64,000 nucleotides of DNA from Gammaproteobacteria bacterium (GTDB lineage Bacteria > Pseudomonadota > Gammaproteobacteria > Legionellales > Legionellaceae), in contig JASBUZ010000060.1 of assembly GCA_030147635.1 (NCBI GenBank), positions 1 through 64,000 on the forward strand, read 5' to 3'. Positions 55,422-64,000 of this stretch are shown in pieces; position 1 is the first letter of the stretch; each line of letters opens with the position of its first letter. The notes beneath the pieces are model-generated. The model ran no database searches. It saw only the letters and a list, made by a program, of their open reading frames with translations, and was not told the DNA's origin. A program made the translations under genes and the position numbers.

Positions 55422-55792
55422 GATTGCCTCCGAAAACCAGTGACTGGTGTGGTAAAAGGCCCATTTTCATTAGGACTTGTAGTGACTTCAATTCGCTCTA
55501 TAGTTTTTATTGACGTGGGACTTGCTTTCGCATGCCAAAACCAGGGAGTGCCAAAGAGTGTGATTTGTTGGGTGATTTCTTGCTTTTTCTCAAGCGGAGC
55601 AAGTTCGAGCTGAATTAGCGTAAGCGCTTGGGTCGCTGTTAAGTAAGCCAACGTTTTTTGGCGCAAGCGCTCAGTACTTCTCACGGTTTCAGCGGTTGTG
55701 AGCAGCAGCGCGGTTAAGGCAATGCTGATAATTGCGAGTGCGATTAACACTTCAATTAAGGTAAAGCCTTTTGTTTCTCGAGTACTCATCAT
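55418..55792 (-). CDS. gspI: type II secretion minor pseudopilin GspI
   Basis: It is a small prepilin with leader MMSTRETKG before FTLIEVLIALAIISIALTAL, followed by ETVRSTERLRQKTLAYLTA, typical of GspI. Length 124 residues. It overlaps gspH and gspJ by four bases each. GspI nucleates the pseudopilus tip complex. Confidence 0.9.
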   Translation of the reverse strand: MMSTRETKGFTLIEVLIALAIISIALTALLLTTAETVRSTERLRQKTLAYLTATQALTLIQLELAPLEKKQEITQQITLFGTPWFWHAKASPTSIKTIERIEVTTSPNENGPFTTPVTGFRRQS

Positions 55793-56256
55793 TTTTTTGG
55801 GGTTAGTTTTTTTAAAGTAATTCGACCATCTTTTTGCACCACAATTTCGACTGTTGCAGGCTTTCCTGCTGGTGCAAGTTTGAAGGTATTCTGAGTCACT
55901 TCCCCTGAGCTTTGAATCACAATACTGTGTTTGGGCTGAGCGGATAGCTGAATTTTTTCAGGCAAATGATAAGGGCTTGTGCCTGACACCGTGGTATTTT
56001 TCCACTGATTAGGTGGTGCGAATTTAAAGAATTGATAGCTAAAAGGGGTGATTTGGAGTCGGTAAGGGATGGCTTCTAAAATGGCGTGATAACGTATTAG
56101 CTCTATTTTTTGTTTGAGACGCTCCGCTTCGGCTTCAATACGTTGACTTTTTCCAAAGTCACCAAATGCCATCATAGCCATACTGGCGGTGAGGCCAAGA
56201 ATGACCACCACCACCAAAATTTCAACTAAGGTAAAACCGGATTTATTGGTCCGCAT
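55789..56256 (-). CDS. gspH: type II secretion minor pseudopilin GspH
   Basis: The prepilin leader is MRTNKSG before FTLVEILVVVVILGLTASM. The globular part (EAERLKQKIELIRYHAILE, YRLQITPFSYQFF) is GspH-like. The Met at 56256 is chosen because it gives a short leader and lies just inside the end of gspG. About 155 residues. It joins the pseudopilus tip to the major GspG filament. Confidence 0.88.
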   Translation of the reverse strand: MRTNKSGFTLVEILVVVVILGLTASMAMMAFGDFGKSQRIEAEAERLKQKIELIRYHAILEAIPYRLQITPFSYQFFKFAPPNQWKNTTVSGTSPYHLPEKIQLSAQPKHSIVIQSSGEVTQNTFKLAPAGKPATVEIVVQKDGRITLKKLTPKK

Positions 56257-56665
56257 TCCAGTTTCCGATTTCGGCATTTACGCCATCTCCTCCAGCTTGT
56301 CCATTTGCCCCAAAGGTAAAGATGTCAATTTCGCCATGTTGACCTGGGTTTAAGTAGAGGTAATCACGACCCCATGGATCTTTAGGTAAGCTCTTTAAAT
56401 AAGCCTTCCAGTGTTGCGGTGTGGGTCGAGTCTTAGGCTGAGTGACGAGTGCTGAGAGTCCTTGATCGGTACTTGGATAAAAGCCATTGTCTAAGCGATA
56501 GAGTTCTAGCGCGTTTTGTATGCCAAGAATATCATGTTTAGCTTTAACTGCTCGTGCATCATCAGGTCGACTCATAATTTTAGGCACAACGAGTGAAGCT
56601 AAAATACCAAGAATAATCACGACGACCATGATTTCAATGAGTGAGAATCCGCGTTGTTGTTGCAT
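56243..56665 (-). CDS. gspG: type II secretion major pseudopilin GspG
   Basis: The main pseudopilus subunit. Leader MQQQRG is followed by FSLIEIMVVVIILGILASLV. Calcium-site and core motifs LYRLDNGFYPSTDQGL, LPKDPWGRDYLYLNPG and the end DIFTFGANGQAGGDGVNAEI are diagnostic. Length 140 residues. A GGAGG ribosome site precedes the ATG. It lies between gspF and gspH. Confidence 0.96.
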   Translation of the reverse strand: MQQQRGFSLIEIMVVVIILGILASLVVPKIMSRPDDARAVKAKHDILGIQNALELYRLDNGFYPSTDQGLSALVTQPKTRPTPQHWKAYLKSLPKDPWGRDYLYLNPGQHGEIDIFTFGANGQAGGDGVNAEIGNWNADQ

Positions 56666-56695
56666 GTGTTAAACCTCCTACGGTTTTGCTTTAAG

Positions 56696-57895
56696 TTAAC
56701 TCACCAGCTGCTCCATTGAGAAGATAGGCAAGAGAGTTGCTAATACGATAAATAAGATAACGCCCCCCATAAACAAGATAACCAAAGGCTCAAGCAAGGT
56801 TAAGGCAGTATCAATTAAGCGCTTAATTTCAGTGTCTAGGTAGACGGCTGCTCGTTCCATCAGTTCTGCAATTTGACCACTTTTCTCACCACTTGCAATT
56901 AAGTGGGTTGCCATCGGGGTAAAAAAGGTGGTTTGGCTTAAGGCTTGGCTGATAGGCGTCCCTTCTTTAACTTGTATGGCTGCCTGTTCAAATTTTTCAC
57001 GCATAATAACATGATTTACAAGACTTGAGGATACGCGCATCGCATCAAGCACACTAACCCCAGCTGCAAATAAAATAGCAAAGGTATGGCTGTATCGGGC
57101 CACATTATTGGTAATGATAATATGCTTGATGCCAGGCACTTTGATAAGGAAGGCATGAAAACGCATTTTGAAGCCTGGATTAGTGAGTGCTTTTTTAAAC
57201 CCCATACAGCCAAGCAAGATTAAAAGCACAACATAAAGCCCATAGCTTTTAATACCTTCACTGAGCATAATAAGAACATGCGTGGCCGTTGGTAAGCTCT
57301 GTCCGCTATCGGCAAAAACGCCCACGATTTTGGGCACGACAAATGCGAGCAAAAAGCTAATGATAGCCACAGAGATAATCAGCATTAAACTTGGGTAAAT
57401 CATCGCTTGCTGAATTTTTTGCCGGATGGTTTGCTGATGTTCGGTATAGTCTGCAAGCTTTAAGAGAACTTCATCTAAGCGACCGGTTTGTTCACCCGCT
57501 GAAACTGTAGCGCGATATAACTCAGGAAATTGGGCCGGATATTCTTCAAGCGCCTGTGCTAATCCGTATCCTTCTAACACTTTTGAGCGAATGCCAATCA
57601 CTAATTGACGTGTGGTTGGTTTTTGAGATTGCTCACCAACACCTTGTAGTGCTTCATCGAGTGGGATGCCGGCGCTTAAAAGTGTTGCAAGCTGCCGGGT
57701 AAAAAGCGGTAAATCTTGGGCTTGAAATTGGCGTCTGCCTTTTGTTTTTTGCTTTTTTTTGAAAGGGGAAACATCAGTCGGTATGAGACCCTGCTCACGA
57801 AGCAATTGCCTTGCATGGCGTGCTGAATCTGCTTCAATCACGCCTTTTGATGCTTGGCCTGTGCTTTTGAGTGCGTGGTAAAGGTATGCGCCCAT
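56696..57895 (-). CDS. gspF: type II secretion inner-membrane platform protein GspF
   Basis: This three-helix platform protein of 399 residues couples the GspE ATPase with pseudopilus assembly. It has two tandem GspF domains (LPLFTRQLATLLSAGIPLDE and VARYSHTFAILFAAGVSVLD) and membrane helices near residues 170, 220 and 375. It is the first gene of this block. gspC, D, E, L and M lie elsewhere, as in Legionella where lspFGHIJK is a separate operon. Confidence 0.95.
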   Translation of the reverse strand: MGAYLYHALKSTGQASKGVIEADSARHARQLLREQGLIPTDVSPFKKKQKTKGRRQFQAQDLPLFTRQLATLLSAGIPLDEALQGVGEQSQKPTTRQLVIGIRSKVLEGYGLAQALEEYPAQFPELYRATVSAGEQTGRLDEVLLKLADYTEHQQTIRQKIQQAMIYPSLMLIISVAIISFLLAFVVPKIVGVFADSGQSLPTATHVLIMLSEGIKSYGLYVVLLILLGCMGFKKALTNPGFKMRFHAFLIKVPGIKHIIITNNVARYSHTFAILFAAGVSVLDAMRVSSSLVNHVIMREKFEQAAIQVKEGTPISQALSQTTFFTPMATHLIASGEKSGQIAELMERAAVYLDTEIKRLIDTALTLLEPLVILFMGGVILFIVLATLLPIFSMEQLVS

Positions 57896-57969
57896 AAAGT
57901 CTTCAATAAAATTTTCTTGAAATCGAGTTTAAACTATTGGGTTTCTTGTGTCATTAAGGTAGACTGAAG

Positions 57970-57981
57970 AACCTTAAGGTT
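57970..57981. promoter_or_regulatory. 12-bp palindrome between gspF and glnA
   Basis: AACCTTAAGGTT is a perfect 12-base palindrome 48 bases before glnA and 75 bases before the divergent gspF start. A related half (TTAAGGT) lies just upstream at about 57953-57959. It may bind a dimeric regulator. No sigma-54 (-24/-12) signature, which glnA often has, was found in the gap. Confidence 0.35.
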
Positions 57982-58029
57982 GTCTTATTTACGGGCCAGT
58001 CTTACAAGTCAATTTTAAGGAGAAGGACG

Positions 58030-59439
58030 ATGAGTAGTGATGCAGTACGTGATGCAATGGAGCATCACCAAGCCAAATTTGTAGATTTACGATTTACAGA
58101 TTTAAGAGGGAAAGAGCAACATATTACGATTTCGAAAGACGGGCTCGATGATACACTAATCGAAACAGGTAAAGCCATTGATGGCTCATCCCTACAAGGC
58201 TGGCAGAAAATTCATCAGTCGGATTTAATGCTGGTTCCAGATACATCTAGCATGATGTTAGATCCATTCTATCAAGATAAAACCATTTTTATTCGTTGCA
58301 ATGTGATCAACCCAAAAACCAATGAGGGGTATGAGCGGGATCCACGCTCTATTGCAACTCGTGCCGAGGCCTATTTGCGTGCAACAGGGATTGCTGACCA
58401 AGCTTATTTTGGTCCGGAGCCTGAGTTTTTCTTGTTCGACGATGTGCGTTGGGACACAAGTATGAGCGGGGCATTTTATCAAATTGACTCCTCTGAAGCG
58501 GAGTGGAACTCAGGTAAGAGCATCGAGGGTGGAAATATTGGACATCGCCCACGTATCAAGGGTGGATATTTCCCCGTGCCTCCGGTCGACTCATCACAAG
58601 ACATCCGCTCAGCGATTTCTGAAGTGCTGCAAGAGCTCGGGATGGTGGTTGAGGCGCATCACCATGAAGTGGCGACTGCAAACCAGTGTGAAGTAGCTAC
58701 ACGTTATAAAAGCTTGCTTGAAAAAGCAGATGATATGCAGGTCCTGAAGTATGTGGTGCATAATGTTGCCCACCAGTATGGAAAAACTGCAACCTTTATG
58801 CCGAAGCCTTTGGTTGGTGATAACGGAAATGGGATGCACTGTCACCAATCCTTGTCGAAAGATGGTATGAACTTGTTTGCAGGTGAGGGCTATGGTGGAC
58901 TTTCTGAGCTTGCGTTGCACTACATCGGCGGTATTATTCATCATGCACGTGCTCTAAACGCTATTACCAACCCAACAGTGAATAGCTATAGACGTTTGCT
59001 ACCAGGGTTCGAAGCACCTATCTTGCTTGCTTACTCTGAGCGTAACCGTTCAGCTTCTATCCGTATTCCACTCGTCTTTTCGCCGAATGCTCGTCGTATT
59101 GAAGTGCGTTTTCCTGATTCATTAGCGAACCCATACATTGCGTTCTCAGCGATGTTGATGGCAGGACTTGATGGCATTCAGCGTAAAATTCATCCGGGGG
59201 ATGCGGTTGATAAAAACCTCTATGATTTGCCGCCTGAAGAGCTGAATGATATTCCTCGTGTTTCTGGCTCGCTTGAGGAATCTCTCTTGCATTTAAGAAA
59301 CGATCATGAGTTCTTGTTACAGGGTGATGTATTTAGCAAAGACTTTATTGATGCATACATTGAGCTTTGTGAGTCGGACATCATGTACTTGCGCAGCATG
59401 GTTCATCCAGCTGAGTTTGAGTTGTATTACAGTAGCTAA
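58030..59439 (+). CDS. glnA: glutamine synthetase type I
   Basis: This cytoplasmic dodecamer makes glutamine from glutamate, ammonia and ATP. Marker segments are [42 protein letters not shown] and the adenylylation site Tyr398 in NLYDLPPEE, so it is likely controlled by GlnE. Length is 469 residues. A strong AAGGAGAAGGA ribosome site precedes the ATG. It stands alone, without ntrB or ntrC behind it. Confidence 0.97.
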   Translation: MSSDAVRDAMEHHQAKFVDLRFTDLRGKEQHITISKDGLDDTLIETGKAIDGSSLQGWQKIHQSDLMLVPDTSSMMLDPFYQDKTIFIRCNVINPKTNEGYERDPRSIATRAEAYLRATGIADQAYFGPEPEFFLFDDVRWDTSMSGAFYQIDSSEAEWNSGKSIEGGNIGHRPRIKGGYFPVPPVDSSQDIRSAISEVLQELGMVVEAHHHEVATANQCEVATRYKSLLEKADDMQVLKYVVHNVAHQYGKTATFMPKPLVGDNGNGMHCHQSLSKDGMNLFAGEGYGGLSELALHYIGGIIHHARALNAITNPTVNSYRRLLPGFEAPILLAYSERNRSASIRIPLVFSPNARRIEVRFPDSLANPYIAFSAMLMAGLDGIQRKIHPGDAVDKNLYDLPPEELNDIPRVSGSLEESLLHLRNDHEFLLQGDVFSKDFIDAYIELCESDIMYLRSMVHPAEFELYYSS

Positions 59440-59466
59440 TAGTTCAAATTTAAAGCATCCATAAAA

Positions 59467-59495
59467 CCTGCCGCTATAGTGATATATGCGGCGGG
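59467..59495 (+). terminator. hairpin after glnA
   Basis: An 8-bp GC-rich stem (CCTGCCGC at 59467-59474 with GCGGCGGG at 59488-59495, one T-G pair) with a 13-base loop lies 27 bases after the glnA stop. No T-run follows, so it may be rho-assisted or protect the glnA mRNA end. Confidence 0.5.
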
Positions 59496-59524
59496 TCCCC
59501 TAGGGCTCGGAAGGGGAGGGATGT

Positions 59525-59815
59525 ATGGAAATTATTTTTGATGGCAGGCACGACGAAGAAGAAGCAAAAGAGAGCCTTGCCAGTATTCTCAAATTACTCA
59601 AAGAACGTTATCAAATCGGACAGTTTCGCGAAATGCATCTGTCTTTGACCCTTGTCGATGATAAAGGCGAAGATGTTGAACTGGTGGATAGCCAAACCAA
59701 TGAGCCTTATCGAGTCCTCGAAGTATACCGTGACAGCGCAGCCTATAGTGTTCCAAATGGGGTTAGGCGACCAAGTTTGAAACTGGTAGTTGACAATACA
59801 CCCAATAAACGGTGA
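59525..59815 (+). CDS. small conserved-looking protein, unknown
   Basis: This 96-residue soluble protein is acidic in the first half (DGRHDEEEAKES) with a mixed alpha/beta pattern (FREMHLSLTLVDDKGEDVEL, then YRVLEVYRDSAAYSV). AAGGGGAGGG lies a few bases before the ATG, a strong ribosome site. No family is recognised. It follows glnA by 85 bases and the terminator-like hairpin. Confidence 0.6.
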   Translation: MEIIFDGRHDEEEAKESLASILKLLKERYQIGQFREMHLSLTLVDDKGEDVELVDSQTNEPYRVLEVYRDSAAYSVPNGVRRPSLKLVVDNTPNKR

Positions 59816-59852
59816 TATAAATATACAACTTTACTTTCTGGTTAACTAATAG

Positions 59853-62800
59853 ATGACTGATTTTTCGGTTAACACAAGTAACCTATCATCTGATGCTAAG
59901 TTATGCGTTGAGAGGGTTCTTAGAACAACAGCAACAAGCATTGATATCACCAAAGGTGAAGAATTTATCAGAGAGCAAGTGACCTCGGAACTTGAAAAAG
60001 TAATTGGACGAGGTGGCTTGGTTGATGCGCTGAAAGATAAGGAAGCGGCAGCGGCAGCACTTACAGTTGCATTTACCGGCTTTGCCAAACTTGTTGATGT
60101 CGTCGAGCAGGGTGTCCAGACGGTTAAGGTAAAGCGAGACAATTTGCGAGAGCAAATGAAGCAAAATCTCCCTGTTTTCATCGTGCCAGATAAAGAAGAA
60201 CTTTCAAGTGAACAAGAGTTTATTCGGGATCTTATCCAGCTCATTAGAAACACTAAAATAGACGGCTTTGAAGAGGGCTTAGGAATTCGGGTTGCTACCC
60301 CTCAAAAAAGAGGAGATCCCACCTGTTATCATGTATTGCCTTTTTATTTGCTTGAGACAGACGTACTTGGAGAAGATTCACATACAGAAGAGCTGGATAG
60401 CAAGCGCCGAGAAATTTATGCGCATATTAGAACCACTTTTGAGCACTTGCGTAAAAAAATTTTAAGGCGTTTTCGACAGGGGAACTGGTTTACTCACTTC
60501 GTGTGGTCAGCTTGGGAGGGAGATAATCATCTCAACGGTTTCAATCAAGAATTTTTTACCCTAATCGTTGTTTCCAACTTACTATGGAAGTTACTGCACC
60601 CCATGAACTCACAAACAGGCAGACGTCTGGAGCCTGGCGAGGTCATCGATCTTTGCAAAAAACTGGATGTATTTTTGGGGCACATTTTAACAACTAATTA
60701 CAGGCCTAAACTTAGGCAAAATAGGAAAACTGATTGGGCTGACTTCATTCATATCTCGCAAATTCTTGTACAAGATTTGCAAGCAGCTTACGCCATTGAA
60801 GAGCTTCGAGAATTTCAAATTAGGCCTCTTGCCATGCACGCAAGAGATACAGCAAGAGGCACGGCTAAAGTTTTATTTGAACTGTTGTACCAACATCAAG
60901 ATGAGTTTTCAGACAAGCATACCGAAGAACCTAAAACAGCAGAACATCTGGAAGCTTCGCTTAAAAACTTATTAAATCTTTTAAAAGAAAATCCAAGCTT
61001 TCTCGAGCCTTTTCAGCGTCGAGTTGGTTTATTGCCAGATGACCCAGGCCTTCATTATATTTTAAATCCTAGCCCTGAGAGCTTGATAGATGTCTTAATA
61101 ATTTACACACACCTACCAAGGTTTGAAAGGCTTCGGTTAAGAGAAGAACTCAAGCGTTTAGATGAAGGTGATGGTGGTTTTTTACGTCAACTTGAGCAAT
61201 TTGATGATGCGTATGTTCGAAGTCTCAATAAGGTTTTAAAAACCAATCCTAAAGCAGGTTTTGAGGGCTACGCTGGCCGAGAGGAGCGTGCACATCTGAT
61301 TGGAAGGCGGCTTGTTCCTTGTTTAACGCTTTTAATGGATGCATTCAAGATTTCTGTAGATACAGAGGAGAGCCAAAGAAGCGCTTTATGCCAGCGTGAA
61401 GCATTAGATGATGAAGCGCCTGAAAATACACCGAGACGGATACAAAAAACAGGTAAAGACCAAGTTAATTTAATTAACACGCTCAATCGTAAATATCTAA
61501 GAAAAGAGAAACGGATTCGTCAAGGAGCATATCAGAATGATTTAGAGAACCCAGTGCCTTACTTTTGGGCGAATGCATCTGAGTTGATTGATGAGAGGAA
61601 AGCTTTTGCGAATAGTATCAATTACTTGCAGTCTAACATCCAGAAAATGGCAGATATTGCAGCCTTCGTTGAGGGTATCAAAGTTATTATTTTGGAATAT
61701 CGTAGTGTGCTACAAAGCCAAGCATTTTTAGATCGATTAAAAGCTTGCATTGATGCTATTGGTGGAGCCCAAGCTGATTTTAAAAAGCTGATAGAGCGAG
61801 CTCGAAAAAAACATGCCAAAAATGGCAGCATGAGCAATGAAATCAAATGCAAATTGTCGGAGATTACGGATAGCTTAGAGACCAGCCTCAAAGATTTTAC
61901 TATGGCAGCTATTGCGGTTAGACGTGTGATTAGTGACCCAGAGTTTGCTGAAACCCAACAAATTTCATTTAGGAAAAAAATTCAATTTATTGATGAAAAA
62001 TATGCAGATGCCTTTGATGAACCAGGTGGGTTTGCTAATATTTTTATTAAAAACAAGCAAAAGAGAGCAAGCGGAAGTTATGCAAGAATGAATCCTTTGC
62101 TTGGTGTCTCTCCGGACTCTCCCAGAAAATCTTTATCCAGAGAGTTACTGGCTGAAGGTGAGTTGAAGCAGCAAACAGGACAACTTTCTGTAACACCTCC
62201 GATGGCTTCTTTGGAAATTGGTCCCGATGATACTGAGAGTAATGACTCTCGTAACAAACGCAAGTTATTTAGGTACAAGCATTATTATCGAAAAGCCAAA
62301 GAAATGCTTCATTTGATGCGTAGTAAATCTTATCGAAACTTATTTTACTCTAGCAATCGAGATACATACTATGAATCACCACCCACAATACCTAGATTTT
62401 TGGTTGATGTAGATTCTTCAGGTACAAGCGAAGCGGATTTAGATGCAAAGCTTCGAGAGCAAGAGCAAATTATTTTACATAAAGAGTCAAGAGAGAAGGA
62501 GTTACAACGCTTTTCACTACTTGGGCTTATTGATATATGTCATGACTCCATGTCTTATTGGAGTCAGTGGGGGCATAAGGGAACTTTACTTCGTCATTTA
62601 AGAAAACAAGTTGAGCAAGACAAGGTGCTTTCACCCTCCTCATTAAGAAATTATATTTTAGACGTTGCACGTATTAGTTTGAGTTACCGAAGAACTTGGT
62701 TTGGTTTTTTTCAGGCTCAGTATGCAGACTCAAAATCTGGAAAACGGTTTAGGCTCGCATTAAGGAGTGAAATGGTCAACTTAGTGTTACCGATTGCCGA

Positions 62801-62948
62801 AGTGTTGTTTGGAAATAGAGAGCTGGAGCTTTCCGAGATGAGCGATGCTGACATGATGAAAAACCTGATACGTAGGCGTGCACATTCAGACTGGGAATTT
62901 GCAGAAGATGAGATTTTAGAGAGCAAGTTGAGATATTGTAATGCTTAA
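59853..62948 (+). CDS. large unknown protein, candidate effector
   Basis: A 1031-residue, mostly helical soluble protein with no recognised domain, signal peptide or membrane helix. It is rich in Leu, Glu, Lys and Arg; a serine/proline-rich, presumably flexible stretch (about residues 740-800: GVSPDSPRKSLSRELL, SVTPPMASLEIGPDD) separates a long N-terminal helical region from a shorter C-terminal helical domain. The C-terminus has an acidic run (FAEDEILESK). No Shine-Dalgarno is evident. Large, lone, family-less helical proteins of this kind are typical of Legionellales effectors; that role is inference. It is convergent with comF and overlaps it by four bases. Confidence 0.6.
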   Translation: MTDFSVNTSNLSSDAKLCVERVLRTTATSIDITKGEEFIREQVTSELEKVIGRGGLVDALKDKEAAAAALTVAFTGFAKLVDVVEQGVQTVKVKRDNLREQMKQNLPVFIVPDKEELSSEQEFIRDLIQLIRNTKIDGFEEGLGIRVATPQKRGDPTCYHVLPFYLLETDVLGEDSHTEELDSKRREIYAHIRTTFEHLRKKILRRFRQGNWFTHFVWSAWEGDNHLNGFNQEFFTLIVVSNLLWKLLHPMNSQTGRRLEPGEVIDLCKKLDVFLGHILTTNYRPKLRQNRKTDWADFIHISQILVQDLQAAYAIEELREFQIRPLAMHARDTARGTAKVLFELLYQHQDEFSDKHTEEPKTAEHLEASLKNLLNLLKENPSFLEPFQRRVGLLPDDPGLHYILNPSPESLIDVLIIYTHLPRFERLRLREELKRLDEGDGGFLRQLEQFDDAYVRSLNKVLKTNPKAGFEGYAGREERAHLIGRRLVPCLTLLMDAFKISVDTEESQRSALCQREALDDEAPENTPRRIQKTGKDQVNLINTLNRKYLRKEKRIRQGAYQNDLENPVPYFWANASELIDERKAFANSINYLQSNIQKMADIAAFVEGIKVIILEYRSVLQSQAFLDRLKACIDAIGGAQADFKKLIERARKKHAKNGSMSNEIKCKLSEITDSLETSLKDFTMAAIAVRRVISDPEFAETQQISFRKKIQFIDEKYADAFDEPGGFANIFIKNKQKRASGSYARMNPLLGVSPDSPRKSLSRELLAEGELKQQTGQLSVTPPMASLEIGPDDTESNDSRNKRKLFRYKHYYRKAKEMLHLMRSKSYRNLFYSSNRDTYYESPPTIPRFLVDVDSSGTSEADLDAKLREQEQIILHKESREKELQRFSLLGLIDICHDSMSYWSQWGHKGTLLRHLRKQVEQDKVLSPSSLRNYILDVARISLSYRRTWFGFFQAQYADSKSGKRFRLALRSEMVNLVLPIAEVLFGNRELELSEMSDADMMKNLIRRRAHSDWEFAEDEILESKLRYCNA

Positions 62949-63649
62949 GTGAAGCAAGTTTTGGCAATACACCACAAGCTTACTTGATGAGCATCTTGTC
63001 GTTTCAATTGATAAGCGAGTTCATTTGCGGTATTTCCCGTTGTAATCAAGTCATCTACCAAAATAATATGTTGATAGTGTATTGGCTTCAGTTTGAAGCT
63101 ACCTCGAAGATTTCTTCGGCGAGCCTTGGCTTCAAGTTCTGCCTGTGGCGCCGTATTTTTAATTTTTTGAATATGATTGGAGAGGTAGTGAACGTTTATA
63201 TGCTTGTTCAGTTGGTGTGCCAAGATGGCCGCTTGATTGAATCCGCGGTGATAAAGACGTTTTCTGTGAATGGGAACTGGAATCAGACAAGTGCCAGCCG
63301 AAATATCAGGTGGATTAAGCAGCATTTTTTGTACTAAAAAGTGGCTCAAATGCAATTTTTCTCGATATTTAAAATCATGGAGCAGGGTTCTTAAAGGCTC
63401 TTCGAATCGATAGGTGGCAAAGACGTTATCGATGGCGGGTGGTTTTTTAATGCAATGCCCACAAAGGCTCAGGTTGTCATTTGGTAGTGGTGTGGCACAC
63501 TGTCTGCAGGCAGGCCCAAGACGTGGCAAGAGACTGTCGCAGTAGTGACAAATAGGCGTAGGCGCCATGTGGTACTCAGAGCACAAGCAACATGGCGTTT
63601 TCAGCCTGAGTCTTTGTGCTATACTAGCCGCTTTATTCCGTGCGTGCAT
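62945..63649 (-). CDS. comF: ComF-family phosphoribosyltransferase-like protein
   Basis: ComF proteins are needed for natural DNA uptake, possibly at the single-strand import or processing step. An N-terminal zinc-binding region has CCLC, CHYC, CRQC and CGHC pairs. The C-terminal PRT-like domain has FDFKYREK-type LLHDFKYREKLHL, PVPIHRKRLYHRGFNQA and the PRPP loop HIILVDDLITTGNTANE. It has 234 residues. It diverges from bioC, the standard arrangement in gammaproteobacteria. Confidence 0.94.
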   Translation of the reverse strand: MHARNKAASIAQRLRLKTPCCLCSEYHMAPTPICHYCDSLLPRLGPACRQCATPLPNDNLSLCGHCIKKPPAIDNVFATYRFEEPLRTLLHDFKYREKLHLSHFLVQKMLLNPPDISAGTCLIPVPIHRKRLYHRGFNQAAILAHQLNKHINVHYLSNHIQKIKNTAPQAELEAKARRRNLRGSFKLKPIHYQHIILVDDLITTGNTANELAYQLKRQDAHQVSLWCIAKTCFT

Positions 63650-63687
63650 ATGGGCGGGACTTAAGGTGTTTTCTCCTGGTGGACATC

Positions 63688-64000
63688 ATGCAGTTTTCAA
63701 ATGAGGTTTGCAATGCTTTTCATAAGCAAGCAGCAGTCTACGATCGTGTGGCTTTAGTACAACGAGAGATAGGTGTGCAATTGTTTGAGCGTTTGAATTA
63801 TCTCAAGATGGAGCCAAACTATGTGCTCGATTTGGGCTGCGGTACAGGGGTGTTTACTAAGCTTTTGAAAAAGAAATACCCCAAAGCACATATTGTTGGT
63901 TTGGACGTTGCTCATGGCATGCTATTGGAAGCGAAAGCAAAGCATCGTTGGTCATCCAAAAACACATATTTTACCCGCGCTGATATGCACGCGTTGCCGT
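63688..64000 (+). CDS. bioC: malonyl-ACP O-methyltransferase BioC (partial)
   Basis: The window ends after 104 residues of this gene. BioC methylates malonyl-ACP to begin pimelate synthesis. The N-terminus (FHKQAAVYDRVALVQREIG) and the SAM-binding motif VLDLGCGTGVFT, followed by VGLDVAHGMLLEAK, match BioC. It lies divergent from comF, 38 bases away, more than 20 kb from the other biotin genes. Confidence 0.88.
   Translation, partial: MQFSNEVCNAFHKQAAVYDRVALVQREIGVQLFERLNYLKMEPNYVLDLGCGTGVFTKLLKKKYPKAHIVGLDVAHGMLLEAKAKHRWSSKNTYFTRADMHALP

Noticed and set aside
59816-59852. PmrA or CpxR boxes upstream of effector-like ORFs
   Set aside because: The gaps before the candidate ORFs were read for tandem TTAA or GTAAA repeats typical of Legionella effector control, and no convincing pair was found.
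1-64000. CRISPR arrays, tRNA or rRNA genes, integrases, IS transposases
   Set aside because: No regularly spaced repeats, no tRNA T-loop patterns in gaps, and no recombinase or transposase motif was seen while reading all gaps and ORFs.

Overview
The window reads as chromosomal DNA of a moderately AT-rich gammaproteobacterium. Housekeeping gene orders are gammaproteobacterial: dnaB-alr, aroK-aroB, ribF-ileS-lspA, pcnB-folK, ruvB-tolQRAB, fmdB-DUF502 and gspFGHIJK. A separate gspFGHIJK block, a CsrA paralog, an ankyrin protein, and several lone ORFs that look like eukaryotic-type or unknown effectors point to Legionellales or a close relative. That placement is inference; no rRNA, tRNA or dot/icm gene is present to settle it. 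Near-complete aromatic, biotin, folate and arginine/lysine metabolism argues against a highly reduced obligate symbiont.

Layout. 1-7.5 kb: a DUF4442 thioesterase-like gene, dnaB-alr, a 17-kDa-antigen-type lipoprotein, etfBA-ald, and two small exported proteins of unknown function closed by a clear terminator. 7.6-12.6 kb: an orphan SPPY-type methyltransferase with a long unknown N-terminus, then mrcA (PBP1A) and a coiled-coil protein on the minus strand. 12.6-20.4 kb: aroKB behind a structured leader, uspA, ribF-ileS-lspA, and an ankyrin-type protein. 20.4-25 kb: pcnB-folK, a TerC-family protein, hemJ, a kinase-like ORF, a 55-bp palindrome and rubredoxin. 25-31.5 kb: ruvB, tolQRAB with an S1/P1 nuclease where pal is usually found, PAP2 and csrA-like. 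31.6-36.8 kb: a lysine 6-dehydrogenase/ALDH7 pair, an FCP1-like HAD protein and mltD. 36.8-42 kb: a lone pilin, then bioD, bioH, bioF and bioB diverging from bioA across a BirA-like operator. 42-50 kb: an unknown ORF, fmdB, DUF502, a large MscS channel, mutH, mltA and a flavin disulfide oxidoreductase. 50-58 kb: two unknown ORFs, astB-astD and gspK-F. 58-64 kb: glnA, a small ORF, a 1031-aa unknown protein, comF and the start of bioC.

Themes. (1) Envelope: PBP1A, two lytic transglycosylases, Tol proteins, LspA, a lipoprotein and type II secretion. (2) Cofactors and amino acids: biotin, folate, FAD and heme steps; shikimate synthesis; Lys, Arg and Ala catabolism feeding glutamate and, perhaps, ETF. 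(3) About six lone ORFs scattered between housekeeping genes that are candidates for secreted effectors: ankyrin-type, kinase-like, FCP1-like, 178 aa, 265 aa and 1031 aa. (4) A dispersed palindromic element whose second copy supplies the stop codons of two convergent genes.

No CRISPR array, prophage, transposase, tRNA or rRNA was recognised. No single new multi-gene system stands out. The best leads are the orphan methyltransferase, the effector-like ORFs, the nuclease in the pal position, and the dispersed repeat.
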